From NCBI GenBank assembly GCA_963807865.1, contig CAWEDK010000018.1:1-64000 (forward strand): DNA of 64,000 nt, given 5' to 3'. A program made the position numbers and the translations under genes. Source of the stretch: VAZQ01 sp963807865. GTDB lineage: Bacteria; Pseudomonadota; Alphaproteobacteria; Rhizobiales; Xanthobacteraceae. A model generated the notes under the pieces. It was not told the origin of the DNA and did not search any database. It saw only the letters and a list, made by a program, of their open reading frames with translations. Below are positions 35,625-44,250 of the stretch, piece after piece. Numbering within the stretch: the stretch's first letter is position 1; each line of letters begins with the position of its first letter.

Positions 35625-35792
35625 GGCCAAATATCTACTTCATTCAGCCTATGGTGATTGAGTGTAAGATGCGCGGGGCGGCGGCGTGTGCGAGGAACGG
35701 CGCACAGCAACGCCTTTTTACTTTGGTCACATCTATTTCCTCTTGAGGCGGTCAGCGAAATTCCCGTCTAAAAAGGACGGGCAGGTATTTCG

Positions 35793-35945
35793 CTATCGAA
35801 CTTCGCCGAAGATTGAAGCTGCGGGGACTGCGTGAGAATGATCGCTCGGCAGTCCGACCCGCTGAAGGTCGCGCTTAGACGCAACGGCAGCGGCCAAGCT
35901 CAGCGAGGCGCAGAGATTTTGCTTCGCCTCTCCAATTGCGTCCAT
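35793..35945 (-). CDS. Small hypothetical protein, EAKQNLCASL family
   Basis: From ATG 35945: MDAIGEAKQNLCASLSLAAA, VASKRDLQRVGLPSDHSHAV, 50 residues (61 from ATG 35978). Nucleotide and protein similarity to the decayed copy at 44130-44250 supports it as a real gene. Unknown role; mostly helical. Confidence 0.5.
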   Translation of the reverse strand: MDAIGEAKQNLCASLSLAAAVASKRDLQRVGLPSDHSHAVPAASIFGEVR

Positions 35946-35949
35946 GCAT

Positions 35950-36231
35950 TCAGCCTCCCAACCCTCGCGATCGGGCAACTGTGCGCGATTTAGGGATATT
36001 GCTCGCTCCCACGGTGCGGTCGGTCACGCTGGTGGCCTCCGCAGCACCCGGCTGTGCCACGGTCGGCTGACCGGCGTTTTGACGACGCACATCTTCAGGC
36101 GACGTCGCCTTGCCTTCAGTCTGCTCACGCATTCGCTCGTTCGGCGGGTGTTGGTCTGACTGATTTAAGGTACGCTGATTTGAAGGCTGCGCGCCCGGGG
36201 TGGGACCCGAACCGGCGTCCTTGCTCGCCAA
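35950..36231 (-). CDS. Hydrophilic low-complexity hypothetical protein
   Basis: Starts at a TTG. 93 residues: ASKDAGSGPTPGAQPSNQRT, NQSDQHPPNERMREQTEGKA, SPEDVRRQNAGQPTVAQPGA. Rich in Q, P, N, E and probably disordered. No ribosome site seen; the composition is the only support. Confidence 0.33.
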   Translation of the reverse strand: MASKDAGSGPTPGAQPSNQRTLNQSDQHPPNERMREQTEGKATSPEDVRRQNAGQPTVAQPGAAEATSVTDRTVGASNIPKSRTVARSRGLGG

Positions 36232-36291
36232 AGTTTTCGCAAGAGTTTGGATTAGATTATCGATTTCCTGTTTCCGATTGTGTTACTGCTG

Positions 36292-36690
36292 ATGCGGTTT
36301 CCGCTATTCACGCTCCGCATTCTAGGGGACGGAATCGCAGCGTTTATTAAAGGCGTCGGCTGGGTATTGCCGATTGGGGGCACGCGTCGAGCGGCGTGGA
36401 TCAAATTCGTGAGCGATCATTGGGCACGAGCACGCCAGAAGATTAGTTACAAAGCGTTTGAAGCAGCGGTGCATAACGTCCTCGAATTTGGGATGGCCTG
36501 GATCTTTAGGAAATGCCGAACGCTGACTTCACGCACAACGCTTCTCGTCCCATCTCATTCGGCGGGGCGATGTTCGTGCACGCTTTGCTCATTTGATGGT
36601 CGCGACAGGGTACAAAAGTTGCATCCAAGCCGGCATCCGCCGCGATGGACCAGGTGGGTCAGGGATCGCAACCTGCGGGTTGTCGGCTGA
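36292..36690 (+). CDS. Hypothetical protein, N-terminal part credible
   Basis: From ATG 36292: MRFPLFTLRILGDGIAAFIK, GVGWVLPIGGTRRAAWIKFV, HWARARQKISYKAFEAAVHN. This looks like a genuine amphipathic/membrane-associated protein. After about residue 75 (FRKCRTLTS) the sequence becomes R/S-rich and probably out of frame. Family unknown. Confidence 0.35.
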   Translation: MRFPLFTLRILGDGIAAFIKGVGWVLPIGGTRRAAWIKFVSDHWARARQKISYKAFEAAVHNVLEFGMAWIFRKCRTLTSRTTLLVPSHSAGRCSCTLCSFDGRDRVQKLHPSRHPPRWTRWVRDRNLRVVG

Positions 36691-36754
36691 CGAATTCCCC
36701 CTGCTCACTGCGACGCTCATGGCCGTCAAAGGGCGTGACGGCATCAGCGATTGA
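36596..36754 (+). CDS. Short hypothetical ORF
   Basis: 52 residues, MVATGYKSCIQAGIRRDGPG, GSGIATCGLSADEFPLLTAT L. The C-terminal SADEFPLLTATLMAVKGRDG looks protein-like, but there is no ribosome site and it overlaps the end of the preceding ORF. Confidence 0.25.
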   Translation: MVATGYKSCIQAGIRRDGPGGSGIATCGLSADEFPLLTATLMAVKGRDGISD

Positions 36755-36772
36755 CATCACAAGACGGCGTCA

Positions 36773-37222
36773 TCAGTCGTTGCGGCCGAACAACTTCTCG
36801 GTCCAGGGAAGTGCGAACAGCACAAGCAGCGCCAGTATTGTCGCAACAACCAGCACCTTCCAGGCGGCGAGTGCACAGGCGATGCCAAATGCGGCTGTCA
36901 CCCACACGGTCGCAGCCGTCGTGAGGCCTTCGACCCGGCGCGCGGCAGCGTCCCTGAGGATGACCCCGGCACCGATGAAGCTGATGCCGCCCATGATCCC
37001 TTGAACGATCCCCTGTATGACGCGACTGAGCGAGTCCGGATTCGCGGCGGCATCTTGAAACTGGATCGCGGCTAGCGAAACCACTGCAGCCCCCAACGAC
37101 ACGAGGCCAAGCGTTCGCATCCCGATTGGCTTATTGAGCAAATCACGGTTGATGCCGATTACGATGCCCGCAAGCGTTGCTGCGCCCAGGCGTGACGCGA
37201 TGTCGAGAAAATCAAAATCCAT
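36773..37222 (-). CDS. MgtC/SapB family membrane protein
   Basis: 149 residues. The MgtC N-terminal membrane domain: LGAATLAGIVIGINRDLLNK PIGMRTLGLVSLGAAVVSLA, VIQGIVQGIMGGISFIGAGV ILRD, VEGLTTAATVWVTAAFGIAC. The R and GxxIG..R residues of the family are present. It lacks the C-terminal cytosolic ACT-like domain of virulence MgtC, so it is the short SapB type. Inner membrane; possible role in low-Mg or acid stress by family only. Confidence 0.9.
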   Translation of the reverse strand: MDFDFLDIASRLGAATLAGIVIGINRDLLNKPIGMRTLGLVSLGAAVVSLAAIQFQDAAANPDSLSRVIQGIVQGIMGGISFIGAGVILRDAAARRVEGLTTAATVWVTAAFGIACALAAWKVLVVATILALLVLFALPWTEKLFGRND

Positions 37223-37608
37223 TGTCGGCCGAATTGTTGGCTCGTCCGCCTTGCGGCCTGGTGCCGCGACACCCGGCGGCTCGCGTCGGGGCCGTCAACT
37301 CAAACGTGCTTGAAAGGTTGCCTTCGAATTGGAAGAACCGACGCGTCGATTGGTCGCGAGAGGTGTCGAACGATAGAAGCCGCATCAGGGGCTCGATACC
37401 GAGGCGTTGCAACGCGGATCACGGACCTAGGAGTTGCAGCCTGTCGTCACTCTCAGGCTTTGCGTTTGCGGGCCAACCGGCGAACGCCAAATTATCCCTG
37501 CCGATGCGGGCTGAAACCCGGCAGGTGGTGGCTTGAAGGCGCGCTGGGTTTGAGCCTCGATTTCCGGCGCTACCGCCGGTATCCTCCCCCTTCTTCGTGG
37601 GAGGCAGC
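37223..37608. other. Gap without a gene
   Basis: No ORF recognised. The last bases (GGGAGGCAGC before 37609) are the ribosome site of the substrate-binding gene. Confidence 0.45.
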
Positions 37609-38583
37609 ATGAGGCGTCGGCAGTTTCTCGGTCTCATCGGAGGCGCAGCGGCGTGGCCGGTGGCGGCGAAGGGCCAGCAAGTGGGCAGGCAAGCCACCAT
37701 CGGCTTTCTGGGTACGGGTGCGGCTCCCGGCTGGCAGCCATGGACCGCGACCTTCGTGCACCGGTTGCGCGACCTGGGTTGGATCGAAGGCCGCAACCTA
37801 GCGATAGAGTATCGATGGGGCGAAGGACAACCTGAACGCTACGCCGAGTTCGCGGCCGAATTCGTTCGCCTCAAGGTCGATGCCATTGTCACTGGGGGAA
37901 GTGCCGTCCGCTTGGTGAATCAGGCGACATCGGTCATCCCCATCGTCTTCGTGTTGGCCACCGACCCAATAGGCGGCGGCCTGGTTGCAAGCCTATCCCG
38001 ACCAGGCGGAAACGTTACTGGCTCGTCGAACCAAGGTGTCGATCTCGCAAGCAAGCGGCTGGAACTGTTGCGCGAGGTTCTGCCAAGGCTCCGCCGTTTG
38101 GCGATCCTGGGTAATGCGGGTTATCCCGACTCGGTAGTGGAGATGGGAGAGGTTGAATCGACGGCGCGCGGGCTCGGCGTCGAAGCAACTAGGCTTGAGG
38201 TTCGGCGGACGCAGGACATCGCGCCCGCATTTGCGACTCTTAACGGCCGAGCCGATGCGCTTTACGTCGTGATGGACGGGTTGGTAGCCGCCAACCGCAC
38301 GCGCATCTTTACATTTGCGACAAGCGCCCGATTGCCGACCGTCGTAAATTCCCGTGAGCACGCCGAGGCCGGGGCGCTCATGTCCTATGGACCGAATTTT
38401 CACGACCTTTTCCGCCGCGCCGCAGAGTATGTGGACAAGATTCTGCGTGGGGTGAAACCCGCCGACCTGCCCGTCGAGCAACCGACCAAGTACAGTTTCG
38501 TCATTAATCTAATCACAGCGAAGGCGCTTGGTCTTGAGATGTCGCCGATGATGCTCGCGCGCGCCGACGAGGTGATCGAGTGA
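37609..38583 (+). CDS. ABC-type substrate-binding protein (intact)
   Basis: ATG 37609 after GGGAGGCAGC. Signal peptide MRRRQFLGLIGGAAAWPVAA, cleaved near KGQQ. The periplasmic binding fold follows: ATIGFLGTGAAPGWQPWTAT, LGWIEGRNLAIEYRWGEGQP, LKVDAIVTGGSAVRLVNQA, PIVFVLATDPIGGGLVASLS RPGGNVTG, LMSYGPNFHDLFRRAAEYVD KILRGVKPADLPVEQP, ending RADEVIE. About 324 residues (PF04392-like). Such genes are abundant singletons in Bradyrhizobium without linked permeases, so the ligand is unknown. It is the only whole copy in the window. Confidence 0.9.
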   Translation: MRRRQFLGLIGGAAAWPVAAKGQQVGRQATIGFLGTGAAPGWQPWTATFVHRLRDLGWIEGRNLAIEYRWGEGQPERYAEFAAEFVRLKVDAIVTGGSAVRLVNQATSVIPIVFVLATDPIGGGLVASLSRPGGNVTGSSNQGVDLASKRLELLREVLPRLRRLAILGNAGYPDSVVEMGEVESTARGLGVEATRLEVRRTQDIAPAFATLNGRADALYVVMDGLVAANRTRIFTFATSARLPTVVNSREHAEAGALMSYGPNFHDLFRRAAEYVDKILRGVKPADLPVEQPTKYSFVINLITAKALGLEMSPMMLARADEVIE

Positions 38584-38634
38584 TACCATTCGTGCCGCCG
38601 AACGTCGTGCTGTTTCCCGGCCGGCGCGCGCACT

Positions 38635-38766
38635 GTGCCGCGCCCGCCAACGCGCGCCGAGCGGATCGAAGGCGCCGTTGGGCCGATGGTCGCAATCGGA
38701 GTGAGCGTGATCATTTGGGCGATGCTCGCTTGCGCGCACTGGCACTTGGCTGCGAGCACCTTTTGA
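38635..38766 (+). CDS. Possible 43-residue single-TM peptide
   Basis: GTG start, MPRPPTRAERIEGAVGPMVA, IGVSVIIWAMLACAHWHLAA STF. One hydrophobic helix. No ribosome site. It lies 51 bases after the binding-protein stop. Confidence 0.25.
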   Translation: MPRPPTRAERIEGAVGPMVAIGVSVIIWAMLACAHWHLAASTF

Positions 38767-38809
38767 CGCGCAAGACACGACTAGAAGAGGAAGAGTCAGC
38801 TCCGCAGAG

Positions 38810-39175
38810 CTATGCTTCCTCGTAGGCTATACTGGGCGCATCAGGGACGCTGTTCAGCTGGCTTAGGCGGTCCGCGATGAGCTTCGTCGCCTGTAACGCA
38901 GACTGGCTCAGGGTCACGTAATCAAAAACCTCTCGCTCGACCCTCTCGCCCTCAAGATGGAGTCGTTCCCGTGAAATCTGCAGCGCATTAATGAGATGGT
39001 CAATCTCCTGGACTGCGCTCACAGATGCTCGTTGCAGTAGCGAGTTGATGTTGTCTGCCACGGCTTTGCCATCGCTCGGGACCACCCGCGGCGCTACAAC
39101 ATCGCGACGCACTAACTTGAAGATTTCCTCTTCTACTCCATCCTCGACAGGAGCCTCACGCACGAACGTACCCAT
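38810..39175 (-). CDS. Hypothetical helical protein
   Basis: 121 residues, ATG 39175 with GGGGA upstream. Mostly helical and acidic: FVREAPVEDGVEEEIFKLVR, DGKAVADNINSLLQRASVSA, VQEIDHLINALQISRERLHL EGERVEREVFDYVTLSQSAL. A heptad-like pattern in residues 50-100 suggests a short coiled coil. No TM or signal. Unknown function. Confidence 0.6.
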   Translation of the reverse strand: MGTFVREAPVEDGVEEEIFKLVRRDVVAPRVVPSDGKAVADNINSLLQRASVSAVQEIDHLINALQISRERLHLEGERVEREVFDYVTLSQSALQATKLIADRLSQLNSVPDAPSIAYEEA

Positions 39176-39411
39176 GGACTAGTCCCCGTTTTTAAACGAC
39201 GCCACTCTTGTCGGCTACGTTAGTAATATGACGAGTTCGCGACCGGACAGGATTCGGCGCTGACCCAATTTGGGACATTAAATAGGCGACTCTCCGAGGG
39301 GTGAAACGTCCGCGCGGTCCACCACATTTTCGTTCGCCGTCTATTCCCAAATATCGACGACCAAGCCGTTAATGGACCGACACTTAGGGCGCGCGACAGG
39401 AGGAGCACGAG

Positions 39412-39639
39412 ATGAAACGAAAGATCACTACCGCCGAACTTGCTAAGTTGATTATGATCGAAATTCGGAGGCGGCCAGAATGCTCTCACGTCGAAAGCGT
39501 CGGATTTACGCGACCAATGCAGCAATCTCCACATGATCCAAACTGGGCACCAGCTTTTTCATGCAGCACCATGAAATTAGCACCACAAATAGCTTATGGG
39601 ATCGCCAGCAGATTCCAGAGCCACTACGACCTCGTCTAG
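39412..39639 (+). CDS. Conserved hypothetical protein, KRKITT start
   Basis: ATG 39412 after AGGAGGAGCACGAG. 75 residues: MKRKITTAELAKLIMIEIRR RPECSHVESV, then RPMQQSPHDPNWAPAFSC and APQIAYGIASRFQSHYDLV. I recall a Bradyrhizobium family with this layout (KRKITT.ELAKL...EIR..PEC..V.SV...W...). Unknown function. Confidence 0.6.
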   Translation: MKRKITTAELAKLIMIEIRRRPECSHVESVGFTRPMQQSPHDPNWAPAFSCSTMKLAPQIAYGIASRFQSHYDLV

Positions 39640-39739
39640 GCGCTGCCGTCTTTCAGGTCCGGTTCTGCCACCGCGTCGGCTTCCCGCAGCATCGCCCATT
39701 GCAGCCACTTCGACCAGTTCAGCCCGGCCGGGGCTAATT

Positions 39740-40081
39740 TCGGAGCCACGGATATCAATCCGTGGGCCTACCAACGAGTTCCTCTATCAACGCGATGAGA
39801 CGTCGGCGCAAACGTTCGTTCTTGATGGAGGTGGACGCTTTTACCAAGGCAATCCCGTCGGCCGTGGTGAGCAGTTGCTGTACGTTCAGGCTTTCGGCGT
39901 GCAGACTTCTCACGCCGCGATCAGCAACGCGCAAGCGAAGATGGACATCCGCTTAGCGCGCTGGCTCTTGGTGGCGCACGACCGAATCAGTGCGAACACC
40001 TTGCCACCACTGACAGCTGCGTGGCCGCCCATCGAAAGCCTCGACCGACACGAGGCTTTCGGAGCTCGGAATTTCCTATGA
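39740..40081 (+). pseudogene. Crp/Fnr family regulator, broken
   Basis: Pieces of a Crp/Fnr protein in shifting frames: QTFV, then MEVDAFTKAIPSAVVSS (next frame), then LYVQAFGVQTSHAAISNAQA KMDIRLARWLLVAHDRISAN TLPP. The last part is the start of the HTH domain (the usual ERLARWLLMAHDR..); what follows is unrelated, so the recognition helix is gone. At least two frameshifts plus a truncation. Intact relatives are at 50193 and 52781. Confidence 0.7.
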
Positions 40082-40219
40082 TCGGGCTTTGGTGTGGGCT
40101 GGCGGAATTGACGGAAATGCGGGATGGCCCGACTAAGCATTTGGTGGGTGTTAGGAATGCCCCGCATTCGCGCTAGGAAGCCCGCCGATTCCTTTTAGCG
40201 AGTGACTAGTGCGAGGACA

Positions 40220-40253
40220 CCCCGCGTGGCCGCGACGAGCGGCCCTCGCGGGG
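40220..40253. other. Strong GC hairpin upstream of the TIR gene
   Basis: CCCCGCG-T-GGCCGC around GACGA pairs with GCGGCC-CT-CGCGGGG, a 13-bp stem with a small bulge. It ends 28 bases before the TIR gene start. The T-tract is weak, so it may be a terminator of upstream transcription or an mRNA leader structure. Confidence 0.5.
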
Positions 40254-40280
40254 GCGTTCACTTATCGCTAAAATGCTGCA

Positions 40281-42746
40281 ATGCGTCGTCCTCTCATCGT
40301 CGGAAATGTTGCAGCATACGATGCCTTCATCTCGTACAGCCACGCGAAGGATAAGCCGATCGCGGCCGCGTTGCAGTCCGTGGTACAGCGGCTCGGCAAG
40401 CCCTGGTACCGCCGGCGGGCGCTGTGGGTATTCCGCGACGATACTAGCCTCACCGCCACGCCGCAGCTCTGGCCTTCGATCGAACAGGCCCTATCGCGAT
40501 CGCGCTACTTAATTCTGCTGGCCTCTCCAGAGGCGGCGGCCTCGCCCTGGGTGGGCAAGGAGATCGAGTACTGGCTCGCGCACAAAAGCCCAGAGACGCT
40601 GCTGATCGCGCAGACCGGCGGCACGCTCGGCTGGGATCATGATAAGGGCGATTTCGCCTGGGCGACGACCACGCCCCTGCCTGCTGCGCTGCGTGGTAAA
40701 TTCGCCGCTGAACCGCGCTGGGTCGATCTCGTCGCCTACCGCGACGGCGCGAATCCACGTGATGCCCGGTTCATGGACCTTGGCGCCGACTTCGCCGCTG
40801 CCATCCACGGCATGCCGAAGGAGGACCTGCTGTCGCAGGAGGTGCTCCAGCAACGCCGCGCGCTGACGCTCGCCTGGTCGGCGGCGGGGACGCTGTTCGT
40901 GCTTGGCGGGCTCGCCCTCTGGCAGTGGCAAGTGGCGACCGTGCAGCGCCAGCGCGCCGAGGATGCGCTTGGGGCTGCGCAGAAGACCGCCAATTCACTG
41001 GTGTTCGACCTTGCCCGGGAACTGCGCGACCGCCCCGGCATGCCGGTCGAACTGGTCAACGACATCCTGCGGCGGGTGCAGGCGCTGCAGCGCCAGCTCG
41101 GCAGCGCGGGCTCGACGCCCGAGCTGCTGCGGCTCGAAGCCGTATCGCTCGCCGAGCTGTCGGACAGCTACCAGCGGCAGGGCAACGGCCCGGCGGCCCT
41201 CGAGGCAGCCCGGCGCGCCGTCGCGATCCTCGAAGCGATCGCCAAGCAGCATCCCGACCAGCGCCTAGTGTCGCGCAGCCTCGCGGTCGCGCTCAATCAG
41301 CTCGGCGACGTGCAACGTGGGCTCGAACCGTGGCCGGCGGTTCTGGCGCACCATAACCGCGCGCTCGCGATCGTCGAACAACTGCTTGCCGGCGATCCCG
41401 CCAACGCCTCACTGCTGCAGGACCTGTGGGCGACCAACCTCAAGATCGCCGAAGCGCAGGCGATCACCGGCGCGCATGACGCCGCCCTCGCGAGCTATCG
41501 CAAGGGCCTCGCGGCGATCAACCGGATTGCGACGGAGCGGCCAGACGACCTCGCCCTCCAGGCCGATCTGGCGCTGAGCCACAGCCGGATCGGCATCACG
41601 TTGAACGCCATGGGGCAATACGCCGAGGCGCTGGCGGCTCACCGCGCGGCGCACGCCATCCGCGAACGCGTGGCTGCCGCCCTGCCGAACAACACCAGCC
41701 GCCAGCGCGATGTCGTCGTCAGCCTCACCCGGGTCGGCGAAGTGCTGGCCGCGCTCGGCCAGCGTACCGAGGCAGTCGCCAGCAGCCGCCAGGCCATCGC
41801 CATCGTTGAGCGGCTCCTCGCCGGCGACGCCGGTAATGCGCAGTGGCAGGGCGACCTGATCGGACTTTACGACGCGCTGGCGCGGCTCTATCTCGCCGAG
41901 GGTGAGACCACGCAGGCGCTCGCCGCCTACCAGCGGGCGCTTGAAGCGCGCGAACGGCGCAACGCAATCGCGCCCGGCAACGTGCCATGGCAGGTGGACC
42001 TCGCCTCGCACCTGCAGGTCATCGGACGCACGCAGCTCGCGGCCGGACGCACTCAAGAAGGCATCACCACCTTGCGCCAGAGCGCGGACCTGCTTGCCAA
42101 GCTGCTCGCGGTGAAACCGGATGACGCGGCAGCCGCCGGAGAATTGGCCCAGGTTCATCTCGACATCGGCGACCACTTCGCGGGCCGCAGCCAATGGACC
42201 GAGGCCCGGCGGTCCTACGAGCAGGGCCGCGACGTGCGCGAGCAACTCGCCGCGAGCCGACCGGCCGACCTGTCGCTGCAGCACGACCTCGCCGCCGCCA
42301 TCGAACGGGTCGCCATCGCGTGCGACAGCCTCCACGACCTGCCGGCGGCACTTGCGAGCTACCGCGCCGCACTCGACATCCGCCAGCGGGTGATGGCGGC
42401 TGAGCCCGCCAACGTGACACTACAGCGCGAGTACGCGCTGACGCTCACGCTTGCCGCCGACGTGCTCTACCGGATTGGCGAGCGTCAGGAAGCGCAACAA
42501 GGCTACTTGCGCGCCTTTGCCATCGTGGAGAAATACGTTACCGCCTTCCCCGACAACCCGGTGCTGGAGGGCGACCTGGCCATTGGCCTCTACCTACTGG
42601 CGTTTCACCTCGACGACGATCCCGTGCCGCGCGTCGAACGCGCGCGCGAAATCGCGCGGCGGCTGGAGGCCGAAGGCAAGCTCACACCCGATCGCAAGGC
42701 ATATTTTGCTCGGCTCGAGCAGAAGCTGCTCCAAAAAGCAAAATGA
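40281..42746 (+). CDS. TIR-TM-TPR protein
   Basis: 821 residues. Residues about 12-105 are a TIR domain: YDAFISYSHAKDKPIAAALQ, LWVFRDDTSL (BB-loop region), WPSIEQALSRSRYLILLASP, then SPWVGKEIEYW, in which Glu94 occupies the place of the NAD-cleaving Glu of bacterial TIRs. A spacer is followed by one membrane helix at 194-214 (LTLAWSAAGTLFVLGGLALW). The rest to 800 is a long run of TPR-like repeats (LAELSDSYQRQGNGPAALEA ARRAVAIL and eight or so similar, each about 50 residues). It is probably an inner-membrane protein with TIR and TPR parts on opposite sides. NADase or defence activity is inference. No partner gene is adjacent. Confidence 0.88.
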   Translation: MRRPLIVGNVAAYDAFISYSHAKDKPIAAALQSVVQRLGKPWYRRRALWVFRDDTSLTATPQLWPSIEQALSRSRYLILLASPEAAASPWVGKEIEYWLAHKSPETLLIAQTGGTLGWDHDKGDFAWATTTPLPAALRGKFAAEPRWVDLVAYRDGANPRDARFMDLGADFAAAIHGMPKEDLLSQEVLQQRRALTLAWSAAGTLFVLGGLALWQWQVATVQRQRAEDALGAAQKTANSLVFDLARELRDRPGMPVELVNDILRRVQALQRQLGSAGSTPELLRLEAVSLAELSDSYQRQGNGPAALEAARRAVAILEAIAKQHPDQRLVSRSLAVALNQLGDVQRGLEPWPAVLAHHNRALAIVEQLLAGDPANASLLQDLWATNLKIAEAQAITGAHDAALASYRKGLAAINRIATERPDDLALQADLALSHSRIGITLNAMGQYAEALAAHRAAHAIRERVAAALPNNTSRQRDVVVSLTRVGEVLAALGQRTEAVASSRQAIAIVERLLAGDAGNAQWQGDLIGLYDALARLYLAEGETTQALAAYQRALEARERRNAIAPGNVPWQVDLASHLQVIGRTQLAAGRTQEGITTLRQSADLLAKLLAVKPDDAAAAGELAQVHLDIGDHFAGRSQWTEARRSYEQGRDVREQLAASRPADLSLQHDLAAAIERVAIACDSLHDLPAALASYRAALDIRQRVMAAEPANVTLQREYALTLTLAADVLYRIGERQEAQQGYLRAFAIVEKYVTAFPDNPVLEGDLAIGLYLLAFHLDDDPVPRVERAREIARRLEAEGKLTPDRKAYFARLEQKLLQKAK

Positions 42747-42759
42747 TGCGCGCCAGGAG

Positions 42760-42966
42760 CTATCGCCCGGCGCGATGCTGGGGGCCGAGCGCCTCGGGCC
42801 TGCGCGGAGCTAGGTCCTTAAGCAGGAGCGAGCCTGCTAACCGGTTTGACTCAGTGCGGCCGTGGATTCGTTTTGAGGCGCGGACCGTACCCCAGAGGCC
42901 ATTAGCGGCAAGCAAGGTCGATGTTCCGCCGCCCGAACAACCCGAAATGGTGACGAAATTCTCCAT
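42760..42966 (-). pseudogene. N-terminal scrap of an AAA ATPase (Walker A altered)
   Basis: From ATG 42966: MENFVTISGCSGGGTSTLLA. This is the start of the AAA_28-type ATPase (usual GCSGGGKSTLL) with the Walker Lys replaced by Thr. After about 20 residues similarity is lost (ANGLWGTVRASK...). The rest of the gene is absent. Confidence 0.6.
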
Positions 42967-43229
42967 CGAAATTCTCTCCTTGGCCAAAGGTGTCGCGGAG
43001 CAGTTGTGTCGTCTCTTGTGGATCAAGCGAAAATCCCTGCAGAGTTCGAGATGCGCAATTTTCCGCGTATCTTGAATTCCGCCCTCCGCCTCAGTAACGT
43101 TCCCATCATGATGTTCATGTCGACATTCTTCCCGCTGATCAGAGCGACCCAAGTCGTTCCGGCGCATCCGCGCCAATCAGATCAAAACGGCTGCGCTGAA
43201 GCGTCGGCCGGACGGATGGAGAATGTGAA

Positions 43230-44021
43230 ATGCCCGATACCGACCACACCGGCCTGACCTGCGATCAGATCCAAAACTTCATCGATGATGGTTTCGTCAA
43301 AATCGAAAGTGCCTTCAGCACCGAGCTTGCAAAGCAATGCAGGGACGAGCTGTGGGCGGATATTGGTCTGTCGCGAGACGAACCCGAAACCTGGATTCAA
43401 CCAGTTGTTCGGATGGGGTCCAAGGCCTCGCCTCCCTTCATTAAAACCGCCAACACGCCGCTTCTGCACAAAGCCTACGATCAACTCGTCGGTGATGGCC
43501 GCTGGCTTGCGCCCAAAGCTCTCGGAACCTTTCTGATCCGCTTTCCCTCGCCGAAATCCCCTGGTGACGATGGCTGGCATGTGGACATGAGCTTTGGCGA
43601 CGACAATCCGGATTTCATGGAGTGGCGCGCCAATGTGAAGAGCACTGGACGCGCTTTGCTGATGCTCTTCCTGTTTTCCGATGTTGACCGCGCCGATGCG
43701 CCTACAAGAATACGGAAAGGGTCGCATTCGACCACTGCACGAGAGTTGCTGCCTTATGGCGACGCGGGAGCAACACTCAGGCAGCTCTCCGCCAATGGAT
43801 ACGCTTCTACGGAAGATTGTGAGGTTGAGCTGGCAACCGGTGCAGCGGGCACCGTCTATTTGTGCCACCCATTCCTCGTTCATGCCGCGCAACCTCACCG
43901 AGGGGAACGGCCGCGCTTCATGGCGCAACCACCACTGCTGCTGAGGGGGGATTTTGACCCGGCGTTGCCACCCTCGCCGGTTCAGGTCGCCACCCGTCAG
44001 GCTTGTGGACTAACGCTATAG
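43230..44021 (+). CDS. Phytanoyl-CoA dioxygenase (PhyH) family protein
   Basis: ATG 43230 after GGAGAATGTGAA. 263 residues. Fe(II)/2-oxoglutarate dioxygenase fold: ITCDQIQ-like LTCDQIQNFIDDGFVKIESA, DDGWHVDMSF with the HxD metal pair, FLFSDVDRADAPTRIRKGSH, and HPFLVHAAQPHRGERPRFMA, with the distal His and the 2-OG-binding Arg. Residues for the jelly roll are complete. The substrate is unknown; these enzymes hydroxylate diverse small molecules. Confidence 0.88.
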   Translation: MPDTDHTGLTCDQIQNFIDDGFVKIESAFSTELAKQCRDELWADIGLSRDEPETWIQPVVRMGSKASPPFIKTANTPLLHKAYDQLVGDGRWLAPKALGTFLIRFPSPKSPGDDGWHVDMSFGDDNPDFMEWRANVKSTGRALLMLFLFSDVDRADAPTRIRKGSHSTTARELLPYGDAGATLRQLSANGYASTEDCEVELATGAAGTVYLCHPFLVHAAQPHRGERPRFMAQPPLLLRGDFDPALPPSPVQVATRQACGLTL

Positions 44022-44129
44022 TCAGACAAGCGAGGCGGTGCGAGTTCAAAAACCAGATGTCGCCGGGCGCAGACACCGCGACCTCGGCGACCTCCGGGAT
44101 TCCTGCCACGCCTCGCCGAAGGCCTGGCT

Positions 44130-44250
44130 TTAGTGTCTGATGAGCGAATAATCGCTCCGCAGCGGCTCCTGAAGGTCAGACGCCGCGCTTAGAAGCAACG
44201 GCAATGGTCCAATCTTAGAGAGGTCCAAAGATTTGCTTCGCCTCACCGCA
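44130..44250 (-). pseudogene. Decayed copy of the EAKQNLCASL small gene
   Basis: The minus strand reads GEAKQIFGPL-stop in one frame and RSKSLDLSKIGPLPLLLSAA, SDLQEPLRSDYSLIRH-stop in another. DNA similarity to 35822-35945 is plain. The first half is shifted and no start remains. Confidence 0.5.

Noticed and set aside
36181..36240. A possible tRNA (GGTTCGGGTCCCACC on the minus strand)
   Set aside because: The T-arm-like text does not form a cloverleaf, there is no acceptor stem, and the stretch fits a low-complexity ORF.
41409..42335. A 308-codon minus-strand open frame
   Set aside because: Opposite the TPR repeats of the TIR protein, with no recognisable motif.
40281..44021. A multi-gene antiphage operon of TIR, ATPase and dioxygenase
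   Set aside because: The ATPase is only a 20-residue scrap on the opposite strand, and the PhyH gene is 480 bases downstream with its own ribosome site, so no operon is supported.
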